Shown here: positions 6,215 to 7,469 of the stretch, piece by piece
How the letters are laid out: every line of letters starts with the position of its first letter
Position numbering within the stretch: position 1 is the stretch's first letter
Assembly: GCA_020049615.1 (NCBI GenBank)
Contig: JAIFKN010000297.1
Coordinates: forward strand, 1-7,469
Reading direction: 5' to 3'
DNA: 7,469 nucleotides
Source: a bacterium
Lineage (GTDB): Bacteria > Planctomycetota > UBA11346
The notes under the pieces: model-generated
The model's database searches: none
What the model was told of the DNA's origin: nothing
Seen by the model: only the letters and a program-made list of their open reading frames with translations
Translations under genes and position numbers: made by a program

Positions 6215-6373
6215 GGTTGGTAGGGATTGATGTAGGTGATAGCGCGCAGCAAGCCGCTCGGCAAGAGTTAATGATAGAGTTATTACAAGGACTTACATCG
6301 TTCTCCCTGGCCCAGGCGACAGCTTTCGTCAGACACTGACACGAAATGTCAACAGTGTGCCCGACCGCATCCC
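6215..6373 (-). promoter_or_regulatory. Pilin upstream/promoter region
   Basis: This stretch between the pilin ribosome binding site and the palindromic element holds no gene I can support. It contains an AT-rich patch (6266-6297, including TATCAT and TAATAA words on the minus strand) that stands out from the GC-rich surroundings and is the likeliest core promoter. Further upstream are a perfect TTGACA (minus strand, 6352-6347), without a matching -10 box at 16-18 nt, and an imperfect hairpin (6324-6346, TTTCGTCAG against CTGACACGAAA). No sigma-54 GG-N10-GC motif is evident. The transcription start cannot be placed from sequence alone. Confidence 0.4.
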
Positions 6374-6491
6374 GTAGCTCCAACTTCAGTCGGCCGGATG
6401 GGCGACTTCAGTCGCCTACGGTGGCAATGGAGGCCCATTGCCCCGCGGCGGACTCAAGTCCGCCGACCAGGCCGACTGAAGTCGGCGCTAC
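6374..6491. repeat. 118-nt palindromic mosaic element
   Basis: The ends form a 22-nt inverted repeat with 20 matches (6374-6395 against 6470-6491, GTAGC at one outer end and GCTAC at the other). Inside is a run of small hairpins built on one theme: GGCGACT-TC-AGTCGCC (6401-6416), GGCAATGG-AGGC-CCATTGCC (6423-6442), CGGCGGACT-CA-AGTCCGCCG (6446-6465), and GCCGACT-GA-AGTCGGC (6471-6486); the left arm 6380-6393 is a degenerate version. This looks like an interspersed REP/MITE-like or structured repeat, not a gene. It lies directly against the start of helicase homology at 6493 and supplies a stop codon to that remnant frame. Confidence 0.82.
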
Positions 6492-6646
6492 GACCCCGGC
6501 AGTGGCGCCAGCAGCGCCTGCAGATCAGCCTGGGTCAATTCCCCTCCAGCCTGCCCGCTGCACACCGGGCGGCAGATCATCACCGGCTTGTCCTGGCCGA
6601 TGCGGTGGGCGCGATCGGCGGCCTGCGCCTCGGCGGCGAGGCTCCA
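6488..6646 (-). pseudogene. Truncated duplicate of the SNF2-type helicase 3' end
   Basis: In minus-strand frame this reads [18 protein letters not shown], then [12 protein letters not shown], then [20 protein letters not shown], closely matching the helicase end at 7271-7469. Across the comparable 122 nt I count 9 differences (113/122 identical). Relative to the longer copy it lacks exactly 75 nt (25 codons, the [10 protein letters not shown] helix onward). The deletion end points lie at a CCGCT word present twice in the full copy (7335-7339 and 7410-7414), so the loss is in frame. Homology fades at the Trp codon (6644-6646), just beyond which an in-frame stop appears upstream. The normal stop is gone; the frame reads on to TAG at 6488-6490 in the palindromic element. 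It has no start and no helicase core, so it is a remnant. Confidence 0.88.
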
Positions 6647-6669
6647 CCTGCGTCAACGTTCGGTGTACG

Positions 6670-7209
6670 TCAGGCGAAGAGCTCTGCCACCTGGCAGGCA
6701 AAGCCGGGCAGCACATCGCCGCCATCGATGCGGTCGGTAGCCTCCAACTGCCGTACCGGCTGGCCCCGGGCATAGACCTCTGCCGTCTGCGACAACGGAT
6801 CAACCACCCACACCAGCGACACGCCGCGGCGCAGCCACATGCGAGCCTTCGCCACTATCTCCGTGTAGCTGTCGCTGGGGGACACGATCTCGACCGCCAG
6901 ATTGGGTACACAGCGCATGAAGCCGCGCTTGGGCGCCTGCGCACAGCGCTCGGCGTCGAGATACACCACGTCCGGTGCACGCACGTTCTGATCATCGAGG
7001 ATGAACCCCGGATCACCGGCCAGCACCGCGCCAGGCAACCGCACGCGCTCCACATGATCGCCAAGCATACGGCTGATCTGTGCCATGGCCCGTCCGTGTT
7101 CGAATCCTGCTGGCGACATCTCGATGATCTCCCCGTCGATGAGTTCGCAGCGACCCGGATGCTGCTCCAGGTCGGCAATGGTCGCCAGCGGTAGTGCCGT
7201 CGTGGTCAT
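6670..7209 (-). CDS. Uma2-family PD-(D/E)XK nuclease-like protein (179 aa)
   Basis: This is a 179-residue Uma2-type protein (DUF820, restriction-endonuclease-like fold). The order of motifs is typical: CELIDGEIIEMSPAG (20-34) with the helix Glu and HGRA following, GDPGFILDDQNVRAPDVVYL with the catalytic-type Pro-Asp, PNLAVEIVSPSDSYTEI with the Glu of the (D/E)xK-like site, then KARMWLRRGVSLVWVVDP, and the closing VLPGFACQVAELF. Family members are greatly expanded in cyanobacteria and planctomycetes. Most have no proven substrate, though a DNA-cutting fold is predicted. The start at 7209 is supported by GAGG 7 nt upstream. The gene lies 61 nt after the helicase stop in the same direction and is followed, 23 nt after its own stop, by the duplicate helicase end. 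No frameshift or missing motif is visible, so it should be functional. Confidence 0.92.
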   Translation of the reverse strand: MTTTALPLATIADLEQHPGRCELIDGEIIEMSPAGFEHGRAMAQISRMLGDHVERVRLPGAVLAGDPGFILDDQNVRAPDVVYLDAERCAQAPKRGFMRCVPNLAVEIVSPSDSYTEIVAKARMWLRRGVSLVWVVDPLSQTAEVYARGQPVRQLEATDRIDGGDVLPGFACQVAELFA

Positions 7210-7216
7210 GGCGGTG

Positions 7217-7220
7217 CCTC
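7217..7220 (-). promoter_or_regulatory. Ribosome binding site for the Uma2 gene
   Basis: GAGG (within GGCGAGG) on the minus strand, 7 nt before the ATG at 7209. It is a modest but well-spaced match. Confidence 0.55.
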
Positions 7221-7271
7221 GCCGGTATCCTGCGCGTTGGGCCGGGCTGGTGAAGCGGCAGGATCTCCGGT
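7221..7271. repeat. Imperfect inverted repeat between helicase stop and Uma2 start
   Basis: Arms GCCGGTATCCTGC (7221-7233) and GCAGGATCTCCGGT (7258-7271) pair with one extra base and one end mismatch. The right arm overlaps the helicase stop codon. It could be a weak terminator or the scar of an insertion; there is no T-run. Confidence 0.4.
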
Positions 7272-7469
7272 CACCCCGGCAGTGGCGCCAGCAGCGCCTG
7301 CAAGTCGTCCTCGGTCAACTCCCCCCCAGCCTGCCCGCTACCATCCCACAGCGCGTCGACCAGTCCGCGCTTCCGGGCCTGCAGCTCCTGGATGCGCTCC
7401 TCGACCGTGCCGCTGCACACCGGGCGGTAGATCATCACCGGCTTGTCCTGGCCGATGCGGTGGGCGCGG
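7271..7469 (-). CDS. SNF2/SWI2-type DEAD-like helicase, C-terminal end (partial)
   Basis: These are the last 65 residues of a Snf2-family ATPase; the rest lies beyond the right edge. The visible start is motif [19 protein letters not shown], whose arginines reach the ATP in this superfamily 2 class. It is followed by the usual Snf2 tail [20 protein letters not shown], an Ala/Gly linker, and [16 protein letters not shown] with TGA at 7271-7273. Bacterial members of this group (HepA/RapA-like or SWIM-associated) remodel protein-nucleic-acid complexes; which subgroup this belongs to cannot be told from the tail. The Uma2 gene follows in the same direction. Its 3' end is duplicated at about 6493-6646, where the TVEERI helix has been lost; the present copy keeps that helix and so is taken as the intact one. 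Confidence 0.92.
   Translation of the reverse strand, partial: RAHRIGQDKPVMIYRPVCSGTVEERIQELQARKRGLVDALWDGSGQAGGELTEDDLQALLAPLPG

Noticed and set aside
5547..6230. 227-aa plus-strand frame antisense to the pilin
   Set aside because: It is a shadow of a GC-rich coding region: Gly/Val/Asp-rich translation with no motif, opposite a clear pilin.
6201..6383. 61-residue N-terminal extension of the pilin frame
   Set aside because: A prepilin leader must be short and basic. AAGGAG sits right before the Met at 6200, and the extension lies in the promoter region.
6374..6491. CRISPR array
   Set aside because: The repeated words are palindromes of differing sequence and size, without regular unit length or unique spacers, and no cas gene is visible.
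6346..7194. 282-aa plus-strand frame antisense to Uma2
   Set aside because: It runs through the palindromic element, the helicase remnant and the Uma2 gene on the wrong strand, and shows no family features.

Overview
The window most likely comes from a GC-rich planctomycete chromosome. Three things suggest this: the style of the SMC C-terminus, the class of prepilin (a short MRKG leader, a long Ala/Ser/Thr-rich body and an acidic loop ending in G-E-Y-G), and a Uma2 gene set in hairpin-rich intergenic DNA. This assignment is from recognition of protein style, not from a search.

Layout, left to right. The 3' end of smc (1-329, +) is followed by a short hairpin region (333-378). Next come a small-protein/nucleotidyltransferase pair with an ATGA overlap (441-698 and 695-1285, +) and then a second, 147-nt copy of the smc 3' end (1303-1449). 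The middle of the window is a lower-GC sugar-modification block: a small SAM methyltransferase (1472-2011, +), a convergent FkbM methyltransferase with a long C-terminal extension (2006-3403, -), and a divergent TPR plus SPINDLY/OGT-type glycosyltransferase (3504-5363, +). A strong hairpin (5368-5400) separates this block from a convergent type IV pilin-like gene (5421-6200, -). The pilin upstream region leads into a 118-nt mosaic of palindromes (6374-6491). That abuts a truncated copy of a helicase 3' end (about 6488-6646, -), then a Uma2-family gene (6670-7209, -), and finally the 3' end of the apparently intact SNF2-type helicase (7271-7469, -), which runs off the window.

The most notable observation is that one unusual architecture occurs twice, on opposite strands, at the two ends of the window. 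A housekeeping-type gene (smc; SNF2 helicase) keeps its complete 3' end, is followed by a small accessory cassette (nucleotidyltransferase pair; Uma2 nuclease-like gene), and then by a second, slightly diverged copy of its own 3' end. By hand alignment the copies are 139/147 and 113/122 identical. This looks like accessory genes entering at 3' ends of conserved genes while those ends are duplicated, so that the host gene is not broken.

Functionally, the OGT-like enzyme and the two methyltransferases form a plausible glycan-decoration set. The neighbouring Ser/Thr-rich pilin is an obvious but unproven candidate substrate. The nucleotidyltransferase pair and the Uma2 gene are accessory genes of uncertain role, possibly related to toxin-antitoxin or defence.
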